Assembly (NCBI RefSeq): GCF_910596095.1
Contig: NC_056550.1
Location: 20,766,001 to 20,830,000, forward strand
Reading direction: 5' to 3'
Source of the DNA: Thunnus maccoyii
Lineage: Eukaryota; Chordata; Actinopteri; Scombriformes; Scombridae
Length of the DNA stretch: 64,000 nt
This document shows positions 1 to 11,226 of this stretch, in pieces; the first letter of the stretch is position 1, and every line of letters starts with the position of its first letter. Both the position numbers and the translations under genes were made by a program. A model generated the notes under the pieces. It worked only from the letters and a program-made list of their open reading frames with translations, was not told the origin of the DNA and did no database searches.

Positions 1-1354
1 TAAATAAAACTGCTGTAGATCAACCAATTAACATTCTAGAGGTTTTAGACTGCTACTGGAAAAGCAGAACGACAAGTTCGATGGAAGATGGACACGTTTA
101 TGTATTTTAGCAAGGTTGTTTCTAATTTCCCCCTGCTAAGATGGGCAGGGACGGCAAAGGACGGTGATCTGTCAAACAGTAGCAACTCTGTATTTTTTGA
201 AAACTTACTCTGTTTCAGCCAATAAAATCTTGAGTTCATCTGTGTTTTTCTATAATATGGAGGGGTTAATGAAATTAACACGCAAACACTTGATCTTTGA
301 ACCACTCAGCAGTTACAGCAATAAAAACACTGCCGTCACTTTTTCAGATTACACTCTCATAACTCATTTGGGTCAGACAATCGAGCAACACTTAGTGTCA
401 CACATGAAACACTAGATGGTGTCCTAGTTGCCTTGAATAGACCTACAAAAACAGTAAATCCACAAAAGGGCAAATTAACAGGGAATGCCGCAGCCTTCAA
501 GTGCATAAATGAATAAACTACCAGTAATCCTGATTACAGTGAAAAAGAAGACTGACAGAAGATGACAAAAAAACAGTTTTAATTGAATCCTGTTAGTTAC
601 CAGCAGTCATTAGATGAAGATATATCTAACAAATGAAACGTTTTATTCTTTTAAGAGAATTAAATCACTCACATAGTGAGACTAGACCCAAGCATGAAAC
701 CAAGAAAAAGTATTCAACAATTACAAAATAACTTCCATTGTTTGTTTTTTTCTTCCTTAACAGATCCTAGTTGCCACCTCATTTAACTCTGGTGTATAAT
801 GCTAGATACACATACATATTAACACAAACAAATGATTCTCCAGGGAGTATTTTTGAATTGTAATGTAATGAAACATGGAGCATTATGAGCTATTTCTCAA
901 TGAACCGTGTTTTTAGCTAAGCAGAATGACAACATGACAACATTACTGACATTATGGAACATAAACAGCTTTTCACAGGAGGTAAAAGTAAGTTGATGTA
1001 TTTTTAGAAAGCCATCTGGGTAAGGTCAGAGTGATTTACAGTTTCAGAGTGGTTTTGATAAAAAGAAAAAGACATAATCTGAGGGAAGCAGCAGACTTAT
1101 CAAAATGTTCATTGCTCCCTTGGAGCTGCAAATGAAATAAAATACTGAACGTAATTAAGTTTTTCAGCCTCACAATTTTGCAGGTGCCACAAAAATTTAA
1201 ATGTTGGAAAAAATATAATGGCACAATTTAATTCAAAAAAATTACTTTAATCTGATGTTAAAAATTCAGTTCTGCCACTTTTCATATCATGAGGGATGAT
1301 GCTGCAGAAAATGTCCACGACTGATCAAAGACCGCCATTGTGGATGTATGGAGG
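1..1354. other. 3' flank and probable 3' UTR of gosr2
   Basis: AT-rich sequence with no recognisable coding gene. On the minus strand, ATTAAA hexamers lie at 1246-1251 and 1227-1232 and an AATAAA at 642-647. The gosr2 transcript could therefore end about 0.1 kb or about 0.7 kb past the stop. Sequence alone does not say which is used. Short open frames here have no family resemblance. Confidence 0.5.
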
Positions 1355-1516
1355 TCAGCCCAGGTATCTGATTACCAGGAACATGAAGACGCAGGTCAAC
1401 AGCATGCCTCCGATCATGATGAACTTATCTTGAGTAGCTCGCCTTTCTATGAGTCTCATCACCGTGTTGGAGAGCCCTAACATGTTGGCCACATCCAGCA
1501 TCTTCTTATGGGTCCC
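1355..1516 (-). CDS. gosr2: gosr2 coding exon 6 with stop
   Basis: Encodes residues 160-212: the C-terminal half of the SNARE helix ([19 protein letters not shown]), the basic juxtamembrane stretch (IERRATQDK), and the tail anchor. The acceptor is GCACAG|GGGACC and the stop TGA at 1357-1355. Confidence 0.95.
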   Translation of the reverse strand, partial: GTHKKMLDVANMLGLSNTVMRLIERRATQDKFIMIGGMLLTCVFMFLVIRYLG

Positions 1517-4110
1517 CTGTGCAGAGTCAAAACACGCTCGTGTGAAAAAGCAACAATCACATGTATTAGATTTGACTTAAACAGCCAGAAATACACAAAA
1601 TATTTGGGAAAATCTAGACATCGCATGACTGCATTGTAATTATCAACACTAATTCATCTGATTTTGGGAGACATTGAGTGCCAACACCCTCCTTGACGCG
1701 CCGTTCTGTCGGAAGTCTCTCATGGCTAGACAACAAGGCTGTCAGTGCTGATCAACAGACACACCCTGATAAGAGGAGGCCTAAAGCAAAACCAGGAAGA
1801 CCATCTCCTCCCTGGAAACAAAGACTCACAATCTAGCCGTGCATATACACACTAACAATAAGACTATTGTGATCAATGTGAACACCAGAAACTGAGTCAG
1901 GGACTACAAATTTTAACCTGTATGTTTCCAGTGAACGTCCTTTCCCTTCACTAGAAAACCTTTTTATTTAAAGTAAAGTTCTCTGTAACAGATACACATT
2001 TTTCTTGTGAATGAGGTCATACGCACACACCTTCAGCGTAGATCTTTGATCTCTGAGGCCGTTGAGGATGCTACTGCCGCTGCCCAGGAGGTCATCCATG
2101 CCTCTGTGTGCATTGTGCAAGTTGGAGTTTAACTGTAGGGTCTCATCTATGGGGATGGAGGTATCTGCGTCCTGTCGAACAAGAACAAACACTTTTTAAT
2201 TCCACATTCAACTTGAGACTAACACATTTTATGTAGGTCAGGAAACTAGCTGTCTGAGCAAAAAGGTCTGAATGCTGGATTCATTTCCAATAAAGTGATT
2301 GCAAACTTCACTAGCCACAACCTGAGCTTGGTAGCTATCATCATCAGGTTGCTGGTGTTTATTCCCCACCCTGTATAAGATACATTTGACTTGCATTGGT
2401 TGTAAAGGTGCGGCTCATGAGTTCCTCCCTCTCTCTGTCCTGCGCCTCTCTAGCGTAGCGTCGATGCTGGAAATTTTGCAGAGCGGTCCGGAGGTGTTGA
2501 ACATCATACTTGAGCTGGTCCACTCGCCTGAGGGAATATATATATGATATGATATAATGTTTGACATTGCACTTCATCATATAATTCATGCTGTTCATAA
2601 TCGTTCTGAATGATGAGAACATTTCTTTTCCGTCAAATCTCTAATACATTTGGAATGAAGAAGAGACAACTGAGGGCACAGTCTCGCCCTCTCCTGAGCT
2701 TCACTCAGGCCCCACTAGAGATCTACTAAGATCAGAGGAGTGCTGTGGGACGAGGTGTACTGTGTCCCCTTAGGCCTGTTTACCCAGCTCAGAAATGAGT
2801 CTTTGCCCAATGCAGCAGGAATGCTGGTGATGACAGGGCTTCTGAGGAAATGTTTTCATAGAGCCACGTCGCCACAGGGCAGGACAGGGCTGCCTGTCTC
2901 ATCTCCTACACCCTCCCCATGACTTTATGAGATATGGTTCACCCTGCCAGCTCTGGGGCTTTAGGGTCACCATCAACTGACTCACTCCAAACTCACAATT
3001 TGGCATTCTGGCGGCGGTTTGGTGGTTCCTTGCTGGCCAGGATCTCGAGGCGCTCTAAGTGATTGAAGATCTGGTCGATTCTGGCCTGCAGTTCATTCTC
3101 TAACACTTGTATATTGGGAGAAAGAAGAATAAAAAAATGAGAACACAAAAAACAAAACAATTAAATTGGTATAATTACAAGAAGGAAGATACTACATCAT
3201 ATTTTCCTTTTAGACCTAAAAGGAAAATGTGCCACAACCTGGCAAAAATGTTGTTGAAGGTAAATCATCTTTGTTTGCAATAAGGACTTACTACTTTTAT
3301 AACTTCATTCATTGTGTGGGTATTTGTTTATCCCAGAGTGACGGCAATGGCATTCTTCAGTGGAATGATCCTATCTCATTAGTAACTGTGTAGGCTTAGC
3401 ATGCCCTCAACTTGGTTAAAATACACGTTGATGTCATAATTTGGGAAGAGGAGGGGAGCTTGTGTGCAGCCTGGCTCCCACCATTATCTAGAAGAAGCCC
3501 TCCCAGCCTCTGTCACTGCACCCACCCCTGCTGCTTCCTGTCCTGGCACCAGCCTGGCCCCGAGCTGATCAACCAGGGAGACACCAGACCCCACCCCCCC
3601 TTGTCTATACACCAGAGAAGGGTGACACGCAGTCACAACAAGAAGAGCCTGCACTGAATGGAAATTAAGATCCCATTCAAAGGATAATCACTAAGCAGTG
3701 ATGCACTTAAACAATAAGAGCACTCATGTACAGCGCAGTGGAACAGCTGGATGTGACTGAATGTTCAGCTCACTACTTACAGTGTACTGACTGACGGTCT
3801 GTCTTCTCCAGGTTGCCCATAAGAGACTGAACCTCCTGGATTTGCCTAAATTAAGCAAACAGTTAATCGTTAGTGGAGGCATCAACCAAAACATGAAGTC
3901 AAGAAAGGCAATTTCAGTGAGTTTATAAACATTTCTCATCGTCAAAGAACAACAACGGAAACATTTTTAATGACCCAATGTGTTTATACTGGTTCAGTAC
4001 AGCTGCGAATGTAGTTAAATGGCTAGTTTGATAACACTTGTTAGCAAGATAAGAGAGTCTAGAGACGACAGACGCACTCACTTGTTTGTCTGATGGTAAA
4101 GCGTCTCCAT
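1355..4110 (-). CDS. gosr2: Golgi SNAP receptor complex member 2 (membrin, Qb-SNARE), six coding exons
   Basis: Membrin is a tail-anchored Qb-SNARE that drives fusion of ER-derived vesicles with the cis-Golgi and within the Golgi. Coding exons are complement(4082-4110, 3781-3845, 2997-3105, 2395-2527, 2031-2171, 1355-1516). They join in frame to 639 nt, giving 212 residues plus stop, the same length I recall for human GOSR2. The protein starts [11 protein letters not shown], has an N-terminal helical region (residues about 5-110, with [11 protein letters not shown]), a SNARE motif (about 118-180, with [20 protein letters not shown]) and a C-terminal membrane anchor (about 190-210, with [14 protein letters not shown]) ending RYLG. 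Gly144, the residue mutated in human GOSR2 progressive myoclonus epilepsy, is kept. Introns 1, 2, 3 and 5 are GT-AG. Intron 4 can be read in frame only as GC-AG. wnt9b lies upstream on the same strand, as in tetrapods. Confidence 0.96.
2031..2171 (-). CDS. gosr2: gosr2 coding exon 5
   Basis: Encodes residues 113-159, the first half of the SNARE motif ([29 protein letters not shown]), including Gly144. The acceptor is CGACAG|GACGCA and the donor ACGCTGAAG|GTGTGT, phase 0. Confidence 0.93.
2395..2527 (-). CDS. gosr2: gosr2 coding exon 4, ending at a GC donor
   Basis: Encodes residues 68-112 ([20 protein letters not shown] through SRTFTTN). The acceptor is CCCTCAG|GCGAGTGG. The exon must end after AAT at 2395 with the intron starting GCAAGT, because no GT nearby restores the frame of exon 5. 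The join then reads T-T-N-D-A-D-T, matching the human T-N-D-S-D-T. Confidence 0.88.
2997..3105 (-). CDS. gosr2: gosr2 coding exon 3
   Basis: Encodes residues 32-67, including [20 protein letters not shown] and [12 protein letters not shown]. The acceptor ACAAG|TGTTAGAG was preferred to the nearer TTAG because only it completes the codon split by exon 2 (CAC T|TG) and gives the family reading H-L-L-E-N-E. The donor is AAATT|GTGAGT. Confidence 0.9.
3781..3845 (-). CDS. gosr2: gosr2 coding exon 2
   Basis: Completes Lys10 and encodes up to residue 31, including [20 protein letters not shown]. The acceptor is TTTAG|GCAAATCC and the donor CACT|GTAAGT, phase 1. The residues match the membrin N-terminal helix. 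Confidence 0.93.
4082..4110 (-). CDS. gosr2: gosr2 coding exon 1
   Basis: Encodes residues 1-9 plus two bases of Lys10 (METLYHQTN then K). The ATG at 4110-4108 is preceded by an A-rich stretch and aligns with the start of known membrins. The donor is AA|GTGAGT, phase 2. Intron 1 is 236 bp. Confidence 0.93.
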
Positions 4111-4330
4111 TTTTCCCCCCGGTCTGATGAGACACTTTGCTTCCCTTTGCTTTCAAATAACGTGGCTTTATTTTAACACCTTTACTCTGGCAGGTAGCTA
4201 AGCTAGCCAGCTAGCTAACGGTAGTGGAGTGTACACGTCATCAGCCGAGCATTTGTGTACGGAAATAGGAAAGCGGAAGCTCCTCTACGTCATCTCAGAG
4301 AGGAGAAAAAAAGAAGAGCGCTCACTCTGC
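4111..4330 (-). promoter_or_regulatory. gosr2 5' UTR and TATA-less promoter region
   Basis: This is the sequence immediately upstream of the gosr2 start codon. It contains two ACGTCAT sites (4235-4241 and 4287-4293; CREB/ATF-type half sites) and a CGGAAG (4274-4279; ETS-type core). It also has a cluster of GCTAGC/AGCTAG repeats at about 4197-4217. No TATA box is evident. ETS plus CRE sites are typical of housekeeping promoters, which fits a constitutive Golgi SNARE. The transcription start itself cannot be placed. Confidence 0.5.
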
Positions 4331-6280
4331 CTCGAGTTTTGAACACCGCAGACCTGTACTTCAGCTTTTGCTTTGTTAATGGCTATATCTGTCACTTTTC
4401 TGTGAGGTAAACCTTCTTAGGTTTATTGCCCATAGTTAATACCATGGTTAGCACCCACTTATATATACACACAGTATGTCAATATTTATTCAATTAACCA
4501 TATTTGGCTTTACACAACATGCTGAAGAAACACCACCTAGTGTCAGTACCATTCACCAGCAGACAAACGTGCAAGAATTCTACTAAAAAAATAAATTGTT
4601 AGTTCAAATTTATGAATTGTCCATCATGGTTTTAAATTATTTATACTGTGGTGAAATATATTTCTTTTTAACGCTGTAGCATGTAGCACTTTGAGATTCA
4701 CTGAGAATGCAGTGCAAATTAAATGTATTATTATTATCCTATTATTAAATAAGACATCAAATTCAATGTCACACATACACTGAATCCTGTGTGGTTGTTC
4801 AAAATCCCCATACACTTCCCAAATGTAACTCTAAGCTGTAGGCTACATGTTGCATTATATTTGATATTCCCTTAAACGTAATAGCTGACAGGTGCGATAG
4901 CAGAGATCTTTTCCCCTAGTAAGTCAACCTCTGAGAGCATATAGCATAATCTGTTGACATGTAGACATGTGACAGCAAAGACTCTGTGAAACATGTCCTA
5001 GGGCTAGCTTTTTTCAGTTCACCCTGACTCAGTCTAATTAGGCTATCCTCTTTTTCCACAGATATGTGTCAGAATATTCCTGTCTGTCCATCCAGAGGCT
5101 TCCTTCTAGCCTGCGGACAGAGACACCAAAACTAATGATATCAAACTTTATATAGTCACAAATCACTGTGGAGAAGATGTCTGCGTAGGCAGACAGGTTT
5201 GTTTGTGAAGTTGCCCGTCACGGACTGACTGTCACGGAGGAGTGTGTGAAAGTGCAATGATTGGATTTCCCAGAACAGGCGGTGAAAATTTCACAACAGT
5301 TCCTTGGTGATTTGGTGGGAGGAAAATCATCGTGCGGCTATGCCTGTCACCTAAACAAACCTGCATTTCAGTCACCTTGCTCCAACTCTCCATCACGGTC
5401 TACTAATTTAGGAGGGGAGAATCAATGAGTACAGGAGCAAGCAAAGCTAATTCAAGCATCCTTTGCCGAATTGGTGCAATGAGCTGTTACAAGCTCCTGT
5501 TTGCCAATGATAGCCGTATTTGTTTACCTCATTCAGCGCAGCAATCAACAGTCTGCCCAGACAGTTTTCCGTAGCTGCCTGATGGTACTTGAGTTGATGG
5601 CTGTATCTTCAGGCTAGACACTTCTCAACAGAGGTCTTTTTTACCCATCCCCACATGTCAGAAATGTTGAGATCTGTTCATGCCACTTCTTGCTCTTGCT
5701 GTTCACCGTTTTCGGTTGTCATAACACATCCCCAGGGCAGTGGTTGGATGTGCACGGCTTTAACCTGTTAGTCAGAATAGAGAAGAAGTAGAAAAAAGGG
5801 AGAAATAAGCCCCCCCAAACCATCTCTGAGCAGTTACATGAGGCACATTTACCTCTCTCTCAAGGTCGTGGGGTTCTCTCTGTCTGTCCTTTATCTTTCA
5901 GCCCCGAGGAAAGGATGAGATGAGCTTACTGGTTTTCCTCCACACCTGAGCACCACGGGCACAAACTGGAATCCAGACTCCAGGTGTGGAGCATGATCAC
6001 GCTACTCTGACTGACCGGGAGATCACATGTGGTTTGACTACCATACCTTAATGCACATTCAAAGTGTAAAGTTAGGGTCGTTCTTTGTTTGTTTGTCTTA
6101 GGTCCTGTTTGTTTGTTGTGTCTTATTTGTTAGTTATCAGTATATATCAAAAGCTTTTTAACAGGTTAAGTTAGGCATAACTCAAGTAATTAGTTGTGGT
6201 GTGGATCCAGGATTTTGAGATATGGTATTTTTGAAGATTTTAGACTTTAGCTGTTTTCTCATGAATTACTAGACTAGTAC
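4331..6280. other. intergenic DNA, no gene seen
   Basis: No coding exon, RNA gene or clear repeat was recognised. The sequence is of mixed composition with short chance frames only. Confidence 0.6.
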
Positions 6281-7193
6281 GGAAGTCCTGAGAGGCAAGT
6301 GAGAAAAAAAAATTCTGGTGATCCATTTTCTAAGTCTGATCTAAATTGTTTCTGCTCCTGTGTTTATGACTTAAGAACAAGTGAAAAAAGGTTTTGGCAG
6401 GATAATCTGTCTAAGTTCCTTTTGTTATTTTCATCTGTGAAACCAGTGGGGAAAAAAAGTTTTGCCAAGTGAAAGAAAAAGTTTTGCCAAGATCGTTTTT
6501 TAAAGTTTTTTTTTCATCTGTGAAAATGGGTTGGGAAAAAAAATTTGGCAGGGGAATTATTATTATAATTTTTTATCAGTGTCATTTTTCTAAGCATTTG
6601 TTGTTGTAATACTCATTTTGGCCACAAGAGGCTGAGGTGCACCATTACCCCATGTTCTAAATAGGCCTAAAAACATTCATGTTTTCTTCCAGGTGAGTTT
6701 TCATTTCTCCATGCACTGTAAGTGCCGATTAAAATACATTTCTAGCCAAAAGAAAGACATACATCACAGTAATGTGACATAACTTGCTAATACACAATAT
6801 ATGTACCTTGTGTTTAGAGTGCATGGAGAAATTAAAACTCACCTGGAAGAAAACATGAATGCTTTTACTCCTATATTGAACATAGGGTAGTGGTGCACTT
6901 CAGCCTCTCACAACAACAAACTCTTAGAAAAATGATCCTGACAAAAAAATAAAAAATAACCTGCCAAAACTTTTTTGTTCACCCGTTTTCACAGATGAAA
7001 AAAAGTAACTTAGAAAAATGATCTTGGCAAAACTTTTTTTTCAATAGGCAAAACTTTTTCCCACCTGTTTCACAGATGAAAAAAAATTAAGAACTTAGAA
7101 AGATTAACCTGACACAGGAGAGAAAACAATTTAGATCAGACTTAGTAAATGGATCACCAGAATTTTTTTCCCCAAACTTGCCTTCAGGGCTTC
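6281..7193. repeat. 0.9-kb imperfect inverted repeat (hairpin-like element)
   Basis: The left arm, about 6281-6720, is the reverse complement of the right arm, about 6816-7193, with a loop of about 95 bp. Matching landmarks, read outward in, are GGAAGTCCTGAGAGGCAAG against the complement of CTTGCCTTCAGGGCTTCC, AATTCTGGTGATCCATTT, CTAAGTCTGATCTAAATTG, and GTTTTCTTCCAGGTGAGTTT. The middle of each arm is decayed and poly-A/T rich (AAAAAAGTTTTGCCAAG types). No open frame spans it. It looks like a non-autonomous palindromic element of MITE or foldback type. No convincing target-site duplication was found at the ends, so it could also be an inverted duplication. Confidence 0.8.
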
Positions 7194-9640
7194 CATAGAG
7201 AAGCTAATAAATATGTATTTTAGCTATGTATTAACTATTTAACGATGTATTTTCTATCACTGCAATTCTAACATATTTAGAAGATTTCACAGCCTCGGCA
7301 ATGGGATCCGATTTGTTTCATAGTAAATGAACAAAATTTCCCAAGAATCAAACAAAAAATAATGATTTAAAGTCAATAAAAAGAATTTGAAACCAAAAAA
7401 GACCCCAAAGAAAACTTATAATAACATTTCACTATGCATCACTTCATAACTCTCCAATTTTCTTTCACTGATAGGAATTTATTTTCATTTTCTCCAGTTT
7501 CACTGCTGAATTTTTCAGTTTTCACTCCAGACCACTGACCTGTTACTCTAGAAGTAAGTAGCCATTGGGGATGCAGCCCTGTAACTCCTGCTTAAATGAG
7601 AGCTTTGTTTAAGAACTTAAAAAATTCAGCAGTTAAACTGAAAGGAAATGGCCGCAGGAAATCACGATCAGTGAAAGAGAATATTATAATCAAATATCTT
7701 GAATACTTTTATTGTCAGTTTTGCCTTTGAGGTCATTTTTTGGTTTCAAATTATTGTTACTCACTTGGGGAATCTTGGGAGATTTTGCTCAAATATTATG
7801 AAACAAATCTAATCCCATACGTTGGCAGAGGTATTAGATTTATCTGAACACAAAATTTAAGTGGAGTGTATATATATATATTGAGAAAATGTGTGCCTTT
7901 GTGTGTGCGTGCATGGACTCTTCACTGGATCATCAAAGAATGCTATTTCCTGGTGCCAGGCTTTGCTCCTTTGGGGGCAAAATTTAGTGCTGGATCAGTC
8001 TCCCTGTCCCGGTTAGACAACATGGCAGCAGAGTTATTGTTCATTAGAGGAAGAAAGCGCTCAGTGTACTCAGTGTGATTACCCCCACACCCCACCCTTA
8101 TAACACTGTTTTGTTCACCAAGGAAAATTATGTGTTATTGAGTCACTTCTATACAATATACTTAATGATGTTTTCCAGGCAATATAACACATCATAACTC
8201 TACAATTATTGCTCAAGACAGACAGAGTGAAGAAGCCAATTATGAGGAGCAAAATTGCCTTGGGTCAACAATTTTTGGATACCAGTCATTTTTTGACGGC
8301 ACACTGATCTTCTCACTCCCCCCGAGGGAGATGATCCACTAGACTTTGAAGCCGTGATGAGACGCTGAATGAAAGCAAAGGAGGGCCTGTCAGAGACGAC
8401 AGGAGAAACTCATAAGCTCCCAGTGTCTCGGTGGATTCTGCTGGGAAAGGGGTCTAGCGTGGAGAAAGGACTGCCTTTTTCTGAATGAGAGAAGGTGTTC
8501 AGCCTTATTGTTTCACTCTCTTGCACTTTTTCTTCTGACCTCAAAGAGCATAGAGTGATCATACAGCTGTCAACCACTCATACCCACTCAAACAGACACA
8601 GCCCTGTGGCCATACCACCTGTGACACCAAGACCTCTCAGGATGAGAGATGCTGTCCACCCCTGTGGTTGGATGACAGCTCAGCTTGGATGGGAATAAAA
8701 ACAGCAACATGGCACAGAGCGCTACACCGGGCTTCCCCTGCCTGGCCTATTACACAGACTGACAGCTTCCTACCCACAGTCATACACCCAATCTCAACCA
8801 CACTCTCATGATCAAGTCATATGTGTCAGCGGGGCGAAGTGTGTGGTTCTTAGAGCTCAGAAGATAATAGATTTTTATGGGACATTATGTGTATCTGAAT
8901 CTTTTAATGTCAGTGATGGTTTAATAAGTTTGAGTGCTCATGGAAATAAAGCCAATAGACAGTATAATTGTGTGGCTGCAGATATTACAAATAATCACAG
9001 ACAACATTCCAGACTTATTTTTCAGAGATGTTGCTTGTTGAGAGAACACTAGGCTCTCCTTTTTTATCTGTGTTTTTCTCTCTTGGACATTGTTGATCTG
9101 GGAAAGTTTTGTTTCGGTTGTAATGGAGGTCAGGGTGTGTGTGAGTGTGTGCAGCTGAGAGAATGCCAGAGGAGTGCCATATATTGAGCGGAGGGAGTCA
9201 TGGAGTTATGAAGGTGCACGAGTTCTTATCGTGTCATATCACAGCGGCTGCAGCAGCGCTCATGGGAACGGCCTCCCCCAGGAGTTCCCCAGAGGGGGGA
9301 GAGGGGGTGCTTGTTGTGGACTGGTCAAGGGAGACACCAGTAAACATTTGCAGGGCATCAACACTGTGTGAAATGAATTTACAAGCTGCCCTATCTGCTG
9401 TGTTATGCTTTGTCTTGCTGGTGTTAGCCACATTCTCAAGCCTCTTGCCTTGTGCAAGCTAAGTCCACTTTTCACAGTTTGCTTTTTTTGTCATTTCTTC
9501 ACCTGGCAAGCTTATTTGTTGAATACATTAGTCGAATATATTAATATTGCACACTATTGCTTAACACAGCAAGCTGATGAGTTATATCACTGTGATCAGT
9601 AAACTAAGAAGAAAGCCACAGAGACAGTCAGAGAGGTCTT
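7194..9640. other. intergenic DNA, no gene seen
   Basis: No exon with family resemblance was found. A few open frames of up to about 105 codons at 9.1-9.5 kb overlap each other on both strands and show no domain or splice context. Confidence 0.55.
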
Positions 9641-9642
9641 TG

Positions 9643-9940
9643 GGCACTAACAATTATTTTTGATTAATTGGTGGATTCATTTCTTGGTTTATAAAATGTC
9701 AGAAACTAGTGAAGAAAAAGTTGACATATTCAACCTGCTTGTTTTGTTCGACCAACAGTCCAAAACTCAAAGATTTTCCTTTCAATATCATAGAAGACAC
9801 AGAAAATATTCATATTTTAGAGGCTAGAAGCAGAAAATTTGGGGCATTTTGCTTAAAAAAAAGAGACTTAGCCAGTTGATCAATTATCAAAGTGATTGTC
9901 TATTCATTTTCTGTCAATTAACTAATTGATTAAATGAGTA
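9643..9940 (+). repeat. dispersed teleost repeat, copy A
   Basis: Contains TAAAATGTCAGAAACTAGTG, GACCAACAGTCCAAAACTCA, GAGGCTAGAAGCAGAAAATT and a TTAATTGATT-rich end. The same ordered blocks recur at 50239-50500 and partly at 52899-53050, so this is an interspersed repeat and not unique sequence. I recall it as very common in fish genomes; its class is not assigned here. Confidence 0.75.
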
Positions 9941-11185
9941 GTTGTTGGGTGACAACAAAGGCTCTGTGCCTCATGGAGGAATCTTCATGTCCCCTCTTCT
10001 CCAGGTTTGAAAGGCAAAACTTTGGTTGGAAGCCACAGGATTTATTTTACAGGCAGTTGGTTTTATCAGTTTTAATCTCTCTTTTTTTGTCTGTTTAAAT
10101 GTTGTCTATTGAATGTTCATATAGTAAGAAACGTCTATTCTACTCTGTTCTTTTTTTTTTTCTCTGTCATCAGGTGAATATCCATCATTTCAACTCTGCC
10201 GCCCGCTCAATTGACCATCACACATGTATACACCTTCCCTACACCCATGCGACTCATCACCCACTGTGAGGAACTCAGCCACCGTCCCGGTCCACCCCAG
10301 CCTCGGAGTTAGGCCCCCCCATAGAGGTATGCACTCAGCCTTGTCATAGCTCTAGGCAGTGCATGTTCTTGTTGTGGGTTGAGCAATTGCATTACTCATT
10401 TCACATTCCAAATTCCTACCCCATGCTGTATTCACAACTCTCTGTCTCTCTCTTTCGTCCCTCTTTTTTTTTCTGCACCAAATCCATTTCTATCCTAATC
10501 ATCATCATCATTTAATTCTCCTTCCACTGTGAGATGTCAGGGTGTGGGGATTAGGGCCAGCACTGATGCTATCTAAGTACCCTGTCCTCAGAGGCGGAAG
10601 TCTGGAAGGGTTTAGGTGTGTTTGACCTGGGGCTCAGAGGTTCCGATTACAGGACGGGACTGCGCTTTGTGTCCTTGAGCAAAGTATCAACCAAGCCTTC
10701 TACGCTTCAGTTAACGTCTACTGTTCGTACACAAATGAGTGATGTATAAACCTGAAAGCTATGTAAGTTGCTATGGAAAATATCTTTTTGCTAAGCAACG
10801 CAAATATAATACATATCTCAAAAATGCCCGAGCCCCAGTATGCCAATTCATCTTCATCTATCAGAGGACAGACCACTACCGCAGCCCAGCCCGGCATAGT
10901 AACCTCTACCTGAACCAGGCCAATGCCGACACAAGAGATAGTGTTACCAGCAGCGTCACCCTACATTATCTGTGTCATTCAGTGTCTCAGAGTGACAGAC
11001 AGAAGCTCCAGCAGCTCCAGCATACAGCAGGCCGACTGTAGCCCACACCCGCACAGGAAAACCTGACTACAAACACACGCTCACATATCACTCCCGCTGA
11101 AGTGACCACAGGTGTGCACACACGGCAAGTATGCACACACACATATGCAAAAACCTTTCTCTGCCTTCACCTGTCAGGACTGTTT

Positions 11186-11226
<41 letters not shown>

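Noticed and set aside
9145..9475. 105-codon plus-strand frame with a hydrophobic C-terminus
   Set aside because: Overlapped by four other open frames on both strands, with no domain, promoter or splice support.
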